Source: Afifellaceae bacterium
Lineage (GTDB): Bacteria; Pseudomonadota; Alphaproteobacteria; Rhizobiales; Afifellaceae
DNA length: 64,000 nt
NCBI GenBank assembly: GCA_028281235.1
Contig: JANQKG010000007.1
Coordinates: 62,001 to 126,000 of the forward strand
Reading direction: 5' to 3'
In this document: positions 1-8,355 of the stretch, piece by piece
Numbering within the stretch: position 1 is the stretch's first letter
Layout: each line of letters starts with the position of its first letter
Program-made: the position numbers and the translations under genes
Notes under the pieces: model-generated
Told to the model about the DNA's origin: nothing
Seen by the model: the letters and a program-made list of their open reading frames with translations, nothing else
Databases searched by the model: none

Positions 1-219
1 CGACAGACCGACATATTCGTCGAGATTGAACGTCGTAGCGTTGGAGAAATCGGCTTTGCCGTTGCGATGAAGCTCGACCAGCGCCGTGTAGACCGGCTCC
101 ATCGTGCCACCGGTCGCCAGGCCGAGCACCGGCCGGTCGAGCGCGGCCAGGCAGTCGCTGATGATGCCCGCCGTACGCGCTGCCGCTTCGGCGGCCGTTT
201 CCAGGATCAGGACCTTCAC
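1..219 (-). CDS. nagB: Glucosamine-6-phosphate deaminase, N-terminal part (runs off the window)
   Basis: The reverse strand from a GTG at 219 encodes 73 residues that continue past base 1. The visible part contains [20 protein letters not shown] and then [10 protein letters not shown], the sugar-phosphate-binding loop and the Asp-Glu-Tyr segment typical of NagB. NagB converts glucosamine-6-phosphate to fructose-6-phosphate and ammonia in the cytoplasm. The GTG start lies 13 bases after the stop of the SIS-domain gene, so the two are probably cotranscribed. The start is chosen because it gives the short N-terminal helix usual for the family. The C-terminal two thirds are outside the window. 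Confidence 0.85.
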   Translation of the reverse strand, partial: MKVLILETAAEAAARTAGIISDCLAALDRPVLGLATGGTMEPVYTALVELHRNGKADFSNATTFNLDEYVGLS

Positions 220-232
220 GCTTGCGCCGCCC

Positions 233-961
233 TCAAAGGTGCCGATTGCGCGAGCGATAGCGCTCGACAAGCTTTGTGTTTTGCTCCGCCGAGCCGGGCA
301 TGTTGGAGCTCAGATAGATCGGCGCATCGCCGCTGGCGGCGAGACGATGGGCGGCTTGCGACAGGATCGCATTGATGATGGCCGCACCGATGGCCGTCGA
401 GGCCGGCCCGCATTTGATCGATGTGCCGGGAAGATCGACGACCGCGTCGCCCGGAGGAATGCCGTTGTCGAGAACGATGTCGGCGACGTCGGCCAGCGTC
501 TCACGGCCCTTGGCGCTGGCGCTCGAATAGGCCACCGACGTGATGGCAATGATCGTGCAGCCGATCCCTCGGCCGATACGGGCCGCTTCCACCGGCGCCG
601 CATTCACACCGGAATTGGAGACGACGAAGAGCACGTCCTTTGGACCAATGTCGTAGCGCTCGAAGATCGGCGCTGCCAGGCCCTCCAGCCGCTCCGTCGC
701 GGAGGACGCCACCGCCCCTTCATGCAGCATGGTGGCCGTCGCCAGGATCGGCACCATGCAGGCGAGGCCACCGGCGCGGTAATGCACCTCCTCCGCCAGA
801 ATGTGCGAATGGCCGGTGCCGAAGACGTAGACGAGATTGTCGCCCTCAGCCGCCGCCACGACTGCATCGACGGCGGCCGTGATCGGCTCCGCCGCATCGG
901 CCTTCAGCGCAGCGAGCCGGGCGCACAGCGCATCAAGATAGGTGTTGGCTACGTCGTTCAT
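233..961 (-). CDS. SIS-domain sugar-phosphate isomerase/binding protein
   Basis: A 242-residue protein from an ATG at 961. It has a SIS fold signature: a first loop [20 protein letters not shown] near residues 46-65 and a second loop [11 protein letters not shown] near residues 106-116. SIS proteins bind phosphosugars and often isomerise them. The full-length architecture matches the sugar isomerase domain-containing (UPF0309-like) family. It lies between an FGGY kinase and nagB on the same strand, which suggests it handles an amino-sugar phosphate before deamination. The exact reaction cannot be read from the sequence. An in-frame extension to 1081 has no support and was not used. Confidence 0.8.
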   Translation of the reverse strand: MNDVANTYLDALCARLAALKADAAEPITAAVDAVVAAAEGDNLVYVFGTGHSHILAEEVHYRAGGLACMVPILATATMLHEGAVASSATERLEGLAAPIFERYDIGPKDVLFVVSNSGVNAAPVEAARIGRGIGCTIIAITSVAYSSASAKGRETLADVADIVLDNGIPPGDAVVDLPGTSIKCGPASTAIGAAIINAILSQAAHRLAASGDAPIYLSSNMPGSAEQNTKLVERYRSRNRHL

Positions 962-1090
962 ACGCTGCGCTCCCGTGCCGATCATTGGCGGCCTCTTCGC
1001 TGCCAAAGGGCGCCCGTCTTGGACGCCCCGCCGAGTTAGCGTATCAAGACGCCCGCTCACAAGCGCCCTCGGTGCCCTCAAAGCACGGCG

Positions 1091-2581
1091 TCAGCCAAGC
1101 AGCCGCGCGCGATGCTCGCTGAAGCGGCGGCGCGGCTCCGCCCACACCTCCGCTGCATCACGGGAAGGCTGATATGCTGTGCAATCACCGGCGGCATCCT
1201 GCGAAGCCGCCGCGACGCTGGCGTGCCGGCCGAGTGCGGTCGCCGCCAGCAAGGCCGCACCCTTGGCGCCGAACTCCGCGCCGTCGGGAACCTGGATGGT
1301 GCGCTCCGTCACGTCGGCGATCATCTGGCACCACAGCGCGCTGCGGCTGCCGCCGCCCGTCAGCGTCACCGGCTCGCCGGGCGCCAGCTCAAGCAGCGCC
1401 ACCAGATCGGCGAAGGCAAAGGCGACGCCCTCATAGACGGCACGAAAAAGTGCTGCGCGATCGTGACCGCCATGCAGGCCGCAGAATTGTGCCCGGGCCT
1501 CGGCGGACGCCACCGGCGCAATGATCCCGCTCTCGGAGAGATACGGCAGATAGGTGACGCCATGCGCGCCCGGCGGCACGGATGCGACCATGTCGGTGAT
1601 TTCAGCAAACACATCAGGTTCGTTTCGGAGGTCCGGTGCCAGAAGATCGATCGCCCAATCGAGATTGAGCGTTCCTGCGACATTGACCATGGCGCGATAC
1701 CAGTGCCGCTCCGGCAGCGAGAACAGCAGTCCCAGATCCGGCGGGGTGAACACCGGGTGGTCATGGCACACGCCCACCATGCAGGTGGTGCCCAGGATCG
1801 CCGTCGCCGCGCCGGCCTTTAGCCCGCCGGCGCCGATCACGTTGGCGATCACGTCGCCCGCGCCGGCAACGACGGGAATGCCCTCGCTAAGCCCGGTGGG
1901 GGTGGCCGCCTCGGCGCTGAGCGCGCCGGCAATGTCGGCTGACGGCAGGACCTCCGGCAAGAGCGGCGAGAGATCGTCGACGCCGAAGAGAGCCAGAAGG
2001 TCCGCGCTGCGGTTTTGGCTGCGAGCGTCGCCTGGAAGGACGGCGGCCTCGCTGCATTCCGCCGCGGCGATGCCGGTCAATTGCATGCGCAGAAAATCCT
2101 TGTAGGTCAGCGCATGCGCGGCCTCTGCGACCGCCTCCGGCTCATGCGCTTTCAGCCATGCAAGGACGGGCAGCGTGCAGCCCTGCTGCATGACAGAGCC
2201 GGAAATGGCGAAGATGTCCGACATGAGCGCCGGCCGCGCGGCGATCATCGCATCGAGCATGTCCTGGCTGCGACTGTCTTCCCAGTTGATGCCGGGGCGA
2301 AGGGCACGTCCCCTTGCATCGACAAGCCACGCGCCCACCATGGCGCCGGAAATGCCGATGCCCTTGATCGCCTCCGGCGCGCTGCATGCCGTTGCTGCCT
2401 CTTTGATCACCGCATGAAAGGCATCGACACAGGCCGCCGGATCGGCCTCCACCCAGCCCCGGCGCGGGCGGCTAAGCGGTGTGCGCCGCGCCGCCAGCGA
2501 TCGCTGCCGACCCTCAGCGTCAAACACGGCCGCCTTGCAGACGGTCGATCCGGCATCAACACCGAGAAACAGGTCGGACAT
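1091..2581 (-). CDS. FGGY-family carbohydrate kinase
   Basis: A 496-residue protein from the ATG at 2581. The N-terminal phosphate-binding loop LGVDAGSTVCKAAV (residues 6-19), the central GAGDVIANVIGAGG segment and the C-terminal adenosine motif LTGGGSRSALWCQM are those of the FGGY (xylulose/glycerol kinase) superfamily, at the normal length of about 500 residues. It should phosphorylate a sugar or polyol with ATP; the substrate is not identifiable. The reading frame stays open for a further 320 codons upstream (to 3541), but that part is the antisense of the deacylase gene at 2819-3850. It is followed on the same strand, 129 bases on, by the SIS gene and nagB. Confidence 0.88.
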   Translation of the reverse strand: MSDLFLGVDAGSTVCKAAVFDAEGRQRSLAARRTPLSRPRRGWVEADPAACVDAFHAVIKEAATACSAPEAIKGIGISGAMVGAWLVDARGRALRPGINWEDSRSQDMLDAMIAARPALMSDIFAISGSVMQQGCTLPVLAWLKAHEPEAVAEAAHALTYKDFLRMQLTGIAAAECSEAAVLPGDARSQNRSADLLALFGVDDLSPLLPEVLPSADIAGALSAEAATPTGLSEGIPVVAGAGDVIANVIGAGGLKAGAATAILGTTCMVGVCHDHPVFTPPDLGLLFSLPERHWYRAMVNVAGTLNLDWAIDLLAPDLRNEPDVFAEITDMVASVPPGAHGVTYLPYLSESGIIAPVASAEARAQFCGLHGGHDRAALFRAVYEGVAFAFADLVALLELAPGEPVTLTGGGSRSALWCQMIADVTERTIQVPDGAEFGAKGAALLAATALGRHASVAAASQDAAGDCTAYQPSRDAAEVWAEPRRRFSEHRARLLG

Positions 2582-2818
2582 GGAGCGCCTCGGCTGAACA
2601 AAAGACGCGCGGCCGGCCGTGCGCCGCTCCGCACCCGTCCTCCGCGCCGGCGATTCATAACGGCGTTCGGCTGAGAGGAAAGGCCCGAGTGGAAAGGCAC
2701 GCGCGAGAAGCTGCGCGGAAGGATTGCAGTGCTGAGGGCATTGCAGCTTGCAACACCGGGCGCTCTTCGCTTTCTTCCGCCCGTCTCCCGAACGCCAACG
2801 ACCGAGGTCACCAATCAC

Positions 2819-3850
2819 ATGGGAACGCGCACCACCCCGCCCCGCCAAAGCACCGCCTTCACGACCATCGACCTCGACGCGACCGGGCGGCAGGCCGGCT
2901 TCGTCATGATCCCGCATTCGCCGCATGACGATGCCTGGGGCGCCACGCGCATCCCCATCGCGGTGATTGGCAACGGCAACGGCCCGACCGTGATTCTGGA
3001 GGGCGGCAATCATGGCGACGAATATGAGGGCCCGATTGTCATCGGCGAGCTGATCCGCACGCTCGATCCCGCAAGCGTCAGCGGTCGGCTGATCCTCATG
3101 CCAGCCAACAACGTCCACGCCGTGATGGCCGGGCGGCGCACCTCGCCGGTCGACGGCGTGAACTACAACAGAAGCTTCCCCGGCGATCCGCTGGCCAGCA
3201 TCACCCACCAGATCAGCGCGTTCATGACCGACGAGATCTTTCCCCGCGGTGACGCGTTCCTTGACCTTCATTCCGGCGGATCGTCGCTCGATATCACCCC
3301 GACCGCGGTTATCGAGCCGAGCCCCGACCGCGATCATCACCGCCGCAACATCGAAGCGGCACTCGCCTTCGGCGCGCCGGCCGCCGTAATCATCGACAAT
3401 ATGGGCGACCCGCGCACCGCGACGGCCACGGCCTGCCGCTCCGAGCTCGTCACCGTCGCCACGGAGATGGGTGGCGGTGGCACGGTCTCGCCCAACACCG
3501 TCGCCATCTGCAGGCGCGGCGTTTTCAACGTGCTGAAGCATCTCGGCGTGCTGGAGGGCGAAGTTGAGCGTCCCGATCAGGAGCCGCAGCTCCTCGAGTT
3601 ACCCGGCGAGAAGGCCTATGTCTTCGCCAGCACTGACGGCGTCTATGAGCCGTTCCACCGGCACGGCGAGGAAGTTCGCGCCGGCCAGACCGCGGGGCAC
3701 ATCCACGTGCCGTGGAACCCGGAGCATGAGCCAGAGACGCTGGAATATCACGCCGACGGGATTCTCTACGCGCGGCGTCAACCGTGCCGCGTCAAACCCG
3801 GCAATTGCTGCGCGGTGGTCGCCGCGCCGTATTCTGGGAGCCTGAGCTAA
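2819..3850 (+). CDS. Succinylglutamate desuccinylase/aspartoacylase-family deacylase (DoeB-like)
   Basis: A 343-residue zinc hydrolase of the M14/AstE-AspA family. The zinc-site motif GGNHGDEYEGP (about residues 61-71), the NYNRSFPGD segment and the later DLHSGG motif are clearly visible. The pattern closely follows ectoine-catabolic DoeB, which removes acetate from N-acetyl-2,4-diaminobutyrate. No other ectoine gene (doeA, doeC, doeD or eutBC) is present nearby, so the substrate may be another N-acylated amino compound. The ATG at 2819 is preferred over an in-frame start at 2729 because family homology begins soon after it. It is divergent from the FGGY kinase. Confidence 0.82.
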   Translation: MGTRTTPPRQSTAFTTIDLDATGRQAGFVMIPHSPHDDAWGATRIPIAVIGNGNGPTVILEGGNHGDEYEGPIVIGELIRTLDPASVSGRLILMPANNVHAVMAGRRTSPVDGVNYNRSFPGDPLASITHQISAFMTDEIFPRGDAFLDLHSGGSSLDITPTAVIEPSPDRDHHRRNIEAALAFGAPAAVIIDNMGDPRTATATACRSELVTVATEMGGGGTVSPNTVAICRRGVFNVLKHLGVLEGEVERPDQEPQLLELPGEKAYVFASTDGVYEPFHRHGEEVRAGQTAGHIHVPWNPEHEPETLEYHADGILYARRQPCRVKPGNCCAVVAAPYSGSLS

Positions 3851-3859
3851 CACGCAAAA

Positions 3860-3894
3860 AAGCATGCCGCGCTTCCGGTCAGCGCGGCATGCTT
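3860..3894 (-). terminator. Bidirectional hairpin, intrinsic terminator for the minus-strand gene
   Basis: A perfect 13-bp inverted repeat (3860-3872 with 3882-3894) encloses a 9-base loop. On the minus strand it is followed directly by a run of six T (plus-strand A at 3856-3861), the layout of a rho-independent terminator for the secreted-protein gene at 3913-4482. It also lies 10 bases after the stop of the convergent deacylase gene and may stop transcription from both sides. Confidence 0.85.
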
Positions 3895-3912
3895 CTTCCT
3901 GGCGAAGGTTAG

Positions 3913-4482
3913 CTAGGGCTGGTTGCTTCCCTGCTGACCATTGTTCTGCTGACCACCGCTGTCTGGGTTCTCAACCGGCTGACTAGCCTCCAGCGGAACG
4001 GGGTCGCGTGGGGTGTTGTTTTTCTTCCCCTTGTCCTTCGGAGGCCCGCCATAGGACTGGCTGCCTTCGTTGTTGTTGCCCTTCTTCTTGTTCTTCGGAC
4101 GCTCACCGTAGGGCTCGCCGCCTTCGTTGTTGCCGGCCTTTTTCTTCTTCTTGTTCTTCTTCTTCTTCGGGCCGCCCTTACCGTACTTCTTGCGCTTGTG
4201 CTCGCGCATCCCGTCGCGCGGATCGGCGGCAGGAGGAGCGGCACGCTCCGCAGGCTCGTCAGGATCTTCGCTGCAGAACGAAAGGAAACGAAGGTGCGGA
4301 TATTGTTCGTCGAAGCACCGCAGATCACGGTTAGCAACTTGGATTGGCGGCTCAGCGACCAATGCTGTTGCCCGCAAGGCACCGTCGGCGGAAGTTTCGG
4401 GGGATAGCGCGGCCAAGGCGGCCGGCGCCATGAATACGAGGGCAATTGCCAAGGCACTGCCCAAAATACGAAAACGCGGCAT
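3913..4482 (-). CDS. Secreted low-complexity Lys/Asn/Gly-rich protein, function unknown
   Basis: A 189-residue protein with an N-terminal signal peptide: positive residues, a hydrophobic stretch at about residues 6-24 and an ALA-A cleavage site. A short region with two cysteines (Cys56, Cys70) follows, and then a highly basic, Lys/Gly/Asn/Pro-rich tail from about residue 95. The tail holds two imperfect repeats (NNEGGEPYGERPK and NNEGSQSYGGPPK, about residues 118-149) and ends in a Gln/Asn/Gly-rich stretch. The signal peptide supports this frame over an overlapping frame at 3909-4505. A GTG at 4491 is an alternative start. No function is recognised; an exported or surface-associated disordered protein is an inference. 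Confidence 0.65.
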   Translation of the reverse strand: MPRFRILGSALAIALVFMAPAALAALSPETSADGALRATALVAEPPIQVANRDLRCFDEQYPHLRFLSFCSEDPDEPAERAAPPAADPRDGMREHKRKKYGKGGPKKKKNKKKKKAGNNEGGEPYGERPKNKKKGNNNEGSQSYGGPPKDKGKKNNTPRDPVPLEASQPVENPDSGGQQNNGQQGSNQP

Positions 4483-4613
4483 AGGACCCACCCACTACTG
4501 AACACGTGGTTCCGCCGCGATCGCCGAAGTTAACGTTTTATTAATACTGCCTCAAGGGGCTCGCTTCACCAAAGTTAATTGGTCAGCCGCCCTGACTATA
4601 TTTCAAACGGACT

Positions 4614-5516
4614 TCACCCGGCTTCGTTCGCCGTGTGAAGAGCGCCGAAGAGCGGGCTGTCCGCCCCCAAGGCGGCCGGCCTGAGCTCGACTCGAAAGAG
4701 CGGCGGCTCGCGGTCCGAGGCGCCGCGCACCAGATCGAGATAGCCCTCCGCCAGGCCGACGCTACCACCGATCACGACGACGTCGAGGCCGAGCGCGGCC
4801 TTGAGGTTGGCGCAGGCGTCCGCGATGGCGTCCGCGGATCGTTGCACGATCGCCGCCGCCCATTCGTCGCCGCGGCGCCAGTGATGGAACACGCCTGCCG
4901 CATCAATATCCGCGCGCCCTGCAGCCCGCGCCGCTTGTTCGATCGCCTTTCCCGACGCGACGGATTCCAGCGTCCCCACCCGGCCCGAGGGGCACGGCAC
5001 GTCGCCGTGCCGCGTCGTCATGAAGCCGATATGGCCGGCCAGGCCATCGACGGATGTGAGCGGCCGGCCGCCCAGCACAATGCCACCGCCGACGCCCGTG
5101 GAGACCGTCAGATAGGCCATGGCGGGCGCGCCCTGCCCCGCACCGTAGATCGCTTCGCCGGTGGCGGCGGCAAGCGCATCGTTCATCGCGACGACCCGCG
5201 GGCCGAAACGCTGCTGTAGATCGTTGGCCAGCGGCACGCCGTCGACGCCCGACAGCGTGTCCGTGTTGATCGCCGACCACCGGCCTTCGCCATCGACGCG
5301 GCCGGTCACGGCAACGCCGACCGGCTCTGCGCCCGTACCGCCCAGGTCCGCCAACAGCTCGCCGATCGTCGCAATCCATGCGCCGACATTGAGCGACCCA
5401 TCGGTCGCGCGACGCCGGCGCGCGACGATGACGCCGGCTTGAAAGCGCGCCGCGGCGATCTTGCTGCCGCCGATATCGATGGCGAGACCGGTCAGTGCGT
5501 CGCCCGCTTGCGCCAT
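4614..5516 (-). CDS. nanK: ROK-family sugar kinase, probable N-acetylmannosamine kinase
   Basis: A 300-residue ROK kinase from the ATG at 5516. The ATP loop LAIDIGGSKIAAA (residues 11-23), the catalytic MNDALAAATGE (Asp113) and STGVGGGIVLGG (139-150) are all present. It should phosphorylate N-acetylmannosamine to the 6-phosphate. It follows nanE by 16 bases, which supports the NanK call. Oddly, the ROK zinc motif CxCGxxGCxE appears as Cys175-Pro-Ser177-Gly-Arg-Val-Gly-Thr182-Leu-Glu184, so two of the three zinc cysteines are missing, although His162 of GHIGFM remains. The protein is last in the minus-strand run that starts at 13453. Confidence 0.83.
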   Translation of the reverse strand: MAQAGDALTGLAIDIGGSKIAAARFQAGVIVARRRRATDGSLNVGAWIATIGELLADLGGTGAEPVGVAVTGRVDGEGRWSAINTDTLSGVDGVPLANDLQQRFGPRVVAMNDALAAATGEAIYGAGQGAPAMAYLTVSTGVGGGIVLGGRPLTSVDGLAGHIGFMTTRHGDVPCPSGRVGTLESVASGKAIEQAARAAGRADIDAAGVFHHWRRGDEWAAAIVQRSADAIADACANLKAALGLDVVVIGGSVGLAEGYLDLVRGASDREPPLFRVELRPAALGADSPLFGALHTANEAG

Positions 5517-5532
5517 GTCCCTTGCCGATCGC

Positions 5533-6237
5533 CTAAGGCCGCCCGGACGCGCCGGCATTCGCGTCCGCAATCGCATCGGCGAACCAGCGCGTCGCCAGTT
5601 CCAGGCGCGTCAGCGCCGAGCCGACGGTGACGCAATCGGCGCCCGCCTCCATCGCCGCGCGACAAAGCTGGGGCGTATTGAACCGCCCCTCCGCCACGAC
5701 GAAGCAATCAAGCGGCCTCAGCGCGCGAACGAGGTCAAGGTCCGGCTCGTCCGGCACATCGCCGCCGGCATAGCCGGAAAGCGTCGTGCCGATGATCGCC
5801 GCGCCGAGCGTGATCGCATCCCGTGCTTCGCTCGCCGTCGCAACGTCGGCCATGACGATCCGCCCCGCATCACGCGCGACGCCAGCCAAGGCGCGAAAGG
5901 CATGCGGCCGCGCACGATGCGTCGCGTCGATCGCGATCACATCCGCCCCCGCCGCGGCAAGGTCGCGGACATCATCAGGCAGCGGCGTGATCCGGACATC
6001 GCTGCCCTCCAAATCGCGCTTCACCAAACCAATGAGCGGCACGTCGGGCAGGGCCTGACGCACCTTGGCGACACGCTTCACCCCCTCAATCCGCAGCCCG
6101 GCCGCGCCCCCATCAAACGCGGCACATGCCATGGCCGCGACAATGTCGTCGCGATCCATCGCACCGTCGGGGATCGGCTGCACGGAAACCACCAAGCCGT
6201 GGCGGAGCGTATCGAGCAGGCCTGTATCCGTGGTCAC
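5533..6237 (-). CDS. nanE: N-acetylmannosamine-6-phosphate 2-epimerase
   Basis: A 234-residue (beta/alpha)8-barrel protein. NanE hallmarks are visible: VSVQPIPDGAMD near the N terminus, GLVKRDLEGSDVRITP with the catalytic Lys, ADVIAIDATHRARP and VVAEGRFNTP. NanE interconverts ManNAc-6-phosphate and GlcNAc-6-phosphate. The start is a GTG at 6237, 16 bases after the stop of the PLP-enzyme gene, with AGGG just upstream; a longer in-frame start would overlap that gene. With the adjacent nanK it forms the usual ManNAc branch, but no NanA lyase or NagA deacetylase is present in the window. Confidence 0.88.
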   Translation of the reverse strand: MTTDTGLLDTLRHGLVVSVQPIPDGAMDRDDIVAAMACAAFDGGAAGLRIEGVKRVAKVRQALPDVPLIGLVKRDLEGSDVRITPLPDDVRDLAAAGADVIAIDATHRARPHAFRALAGVARDAGRIVMADVATASEARDAITLGAAIIGTTLSGYAGGDVPDEPDLDLVRALRPLDCFVVAEGRFNTPQLCRAAMEAGADCVTVGSALTRLELATRWFADAIADANAGASGRP

Positions 6238-6253
6238 GGCCCTGATCCGCTTG

Positions 6254-7294
6254 TCAGCCCGCCTCGGGCTCAACGAGAATGTCGCAGAACTTCGCCATAT
6301 CGACATTGGCACCGCTCAGCACCGCGCCGGCACGGCCGCCCGCCAAGCCCTCCCGTTCCTTGTAAAGTGCGGCCAACGCCGCAGCACCGCCGGGCTCCAC
6401 CAGATTGTGCGTAGACTTGAAGCAGAGCCGCACAGCCGCCAGCGCCTCTTCGTCGATGACCTCCACGATCCGCTCAGCCCCCTTCAAGATGACCTCCAGC
6501 GCCACCGGCGACGGCCGCTTGTTCATCAGCGAATCGAGGATCGTCGGGCCCATCTCCATTGGCACCGCTTCCCGCGCCGCGAACGAGCGGTGATAAGTCG
6601 GCGCCGCCGCCGGCACGACACCGACAATGCGAGTCTTAAGTCCCAGCGCATCGCGCGCGTGGATCATGCCGCAGATGCCGGAGCCCAGACCGATCGGCAC
6701 ATAGACGACATCGAGGTCCTGAACCGCGTCGAACAGCTCCAAACTATAGGAGGCGACGCCGAGCACCAGGAGCGGATGGAAGGACGGCATGAGATGCTTG
6801 CCCGTTGATTCCGCCAGCGCGACGGCGTGCTCAAAGGCGTCGTTGAAGTTCTCGCCGTGCTCGACGATCTCCGCGCCGAGCGCCGCCATCGCCGCCTTCT
6901 TTTCCACCGCACCGGGACGCGGCGCCACCACGGTGATCGGCACGCCGTAGATGCGCCCGGCAAAGCCGACGCTCTGCCCGTGATTGCCGCTCGTTGCTGT
7001 AACGATCCCCGGCACGTCCGGCTGCGCGCGCTTCAAGGCGTCGAGATAGGTGATCCCGCCGCGCACTTTGAACGCGCCGATCGGCGTCTGGTTCTCATGC
7101 TTCAGCCACACATCGCAGCCGCAGGCCTTGGTGAGCAGCGGCCAGCAATAATGCAGCGTCGGCTGCACATGCTTGTGCACCAGACGCGCCGCGCTGCGCA
7201 GCGCGTCGAGGTCAGGCGGCGTATAGTCTTGCGCCGCCCATTGCGACGCAGCACCCGCGGCGCCCTTGGGCAGATCGGCCGCCGAGCCAGCCAC
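6254..7294 (-). CDS. Threonine dehydratase-like PLP fold-type II enzyme
   Basis: A 346-residue protein starting at a GTG that directly follows the TGA of the oxidoreductase gene. It has the PLP lysine in PIGAFKVRGG (Lys76), the SGNHGQS substrate loop and a phosphate-binding GLGSGICG, all typical of serine/threonine dehydratases of the catabolic type without a C-terminal ACT domain. It probably removes ammonia from a beta-hydroxy amino acid or a related compound. The position between Gfo/Idh and nanE is unusual for a biosynthetic IlvA, so a catabolic role is likely. The substrate is unknown. Confidence 0.85.
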   Translation of the reverse strand: MAGSAADLPKGAAGAASQWAAQDYTPPDLDALRSAARLVHKHVQPTLHYCWPLLTKACGCDVWLKHENQTPIGAFKVRGGITYLDALKRAQPDVPGIVTATSGNHGQSVGFAGRIYGVPITVVAPRPGAVEKKAAMAALGAEIVEHGENFNDAFEHAVALAESTGKHLMPSFHPLLVLGVASYSLELFDAVQDLDVVYVPIGLGSGICGMIHARDALGLKTRIVGVVPAAAPTYHRSFAAREAVPMEMGPTILDSLMNKRPSPVALEVILKGAERIVEVIDEEALAAVRLCFKSTHNLVEPGGAAALAALYKEREGLAGGRAGAVLSGANVDMAKFCDILVEPEAG

Positions 7295-8317
7295 TCAGAT
7301 CCTCCAATCGGCGACGCTCTCCTGCACGCCGCTCTCGCAAGAGCGCAGGATCGCATCGTTGACGGCGACAGCGCGCATGGCGTCCTCAACCGGCATCACA
7401 AAGAGTGTGTCGTCGCGGAGCGCGCGGACGAAATGGGCAACCTCCTCGCGCAAATCACCGGTGATCCGCCCGTTGGTCTCCGGCCAGTGCAGACCATCGG
7501 GAAGCTGCCAGCCATTGGCGCTCTTCACCCGCAATCCGTGATCGCGCACGTCAATATCGACCATGCCCTTGGTGCCGATCACTTCAGAGCGCGACCAGAT
7601 GCCGGTCGGGATGTCGCTCGGCAACGTCCAACCGAAGAAGAGCGACCCGACCATGCCGTTGTCCATCTCGCAGACCGTCATGATGGCGTCCTCCGATTGC
7701 ACGCCGAGCGACGGCATCAGCTTGCTGGCGGAGCGCGAGAAGACCTTCGTGACATTCGATCCGGAGAGCCATTGCAGAATGTCGACATCGTGCACACCGA
7801 GATAGAAGCACACGCTCGACGTGCCGTTCATGCGCGTGCCGATGTCGCGAACCGTCAGCCGACCCGACGATGCATGAATGGGATCGCCGATATCGCCGGA
7901 CTGCACCGTCGCAGCCGCCTGCACGTAGCGCGGATCGAAGCGCAGGATGTGCCCGACCAGGAGCCGACCACCCTTTGCGGACGCTTTGGCGAGGCGCTGA
8001 GCCGTCTCCAGATCATGCGCCATGGGCTTTTCCAGAAGCACCGGCTTGCCGGCCTCCAGAATCGGTATGGCGGCCTCGTGACTCCGATCCGGCAGCGCCA
8101 CGATGTAGGCATCGATATCCTTGCGCGCCAATGCGTCGTCGATGCTCATAATGTGCTTGGCGCCGAACGCATCCGCCGTTTCGCGGCCCACGGTCTCGGA
8201 GGAATCCACAATGGCCTCCAGGCTGGCGATCTCGCATTCCGCGACGGTCTGGGCATGAAACCGCCCCATGAAGCCGCCACCCACCACGGCGATGCGCAGC
8301 TTGGCCGTATCCGTCAT
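7295..8317 (-). CDS. Gfo/Idh/MocA-family oxidoreductase
   Basis: A 340-residue NAD(P)-dependent oxidoreductase. The Rossmann motif IAVVGGGFMGRFHA lies at about residues 8-21, the LEKPMAHDLETA segment carries the family EKP motif, and VHDVDILQWLSG is the conserved His region of the substrate domain. These enzymes oxidise or reduce sugars, inositols or their derivatives. The ATG at 8317 has a strong GGAGGGGAG Shine-Dalgarno directly upstream. The stop codon abuts the GTG start of the PLP enzyme, which indicates translational coupling. Confidence 0.88.
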   Translation of the reverse strand: MTDTAKLRIAVVGGGFMGRFHAQTVAECEIASLEAIVDSSETVGRETADAFGAKHIMSIDDALARKDIDAYIVALPDRSHEAAIPILEAGKPVLLEKPMAHDLETAQRLAKASAKGGRLLVGHILRFDPRYVQAAATVQSGDIGDPIHASSGRLTVRDIGTRMNGTSSVCFYLGVHDVDILQWLSGSNVTKVFSRSASKLMPSLGVQSEDAIMTVCEMDNGMVGSLFFGWTLPSDIPTGIWSRSEVIGTKGMVDIDVRDHGLRVKSANGWQLPDGLHWPETNGRITGDLREEVAHFVRALRDDTLFVMPVEDAMRAVAVNDAILRSCESGVQESVADWRI

Positions 8318-8355
8318 TCTCCCCTCCACTCAATTTCCGCGGCTAGCCGCGTAGC

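Noticed and set aside
104-1039. Long plus-strand open frame across nagB and the SIS gene
   Set aside because: It is the antisense of two genes with clear family motifs; the predicted protein is Arg-rich and matches no family.
2582-3541. Continuation of the FGGY kinase frame upstream of its start on the minus strand
   Set aside because: The 320 extra codons are the antisense of the DoeB-like gene and have no kinase homology; the kinase loop starts at the ATG at 2581.
3909-4505. Alternative open frame overlapping the secreted Lys-rich protein
   Set aside because: It has no Shine-Dalgarno, no signal peptide and a low-complexity Arg/Ser-rich sequence typical of an off-frame reading.
4614-6237. 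A complete sialic acid pathway
   Set aside because: NanE and NanK are present, but no NanA lyase, sialidase or sialic acid transporter is visible, and the TRAP system at 48435 is next to DctB/DctD.
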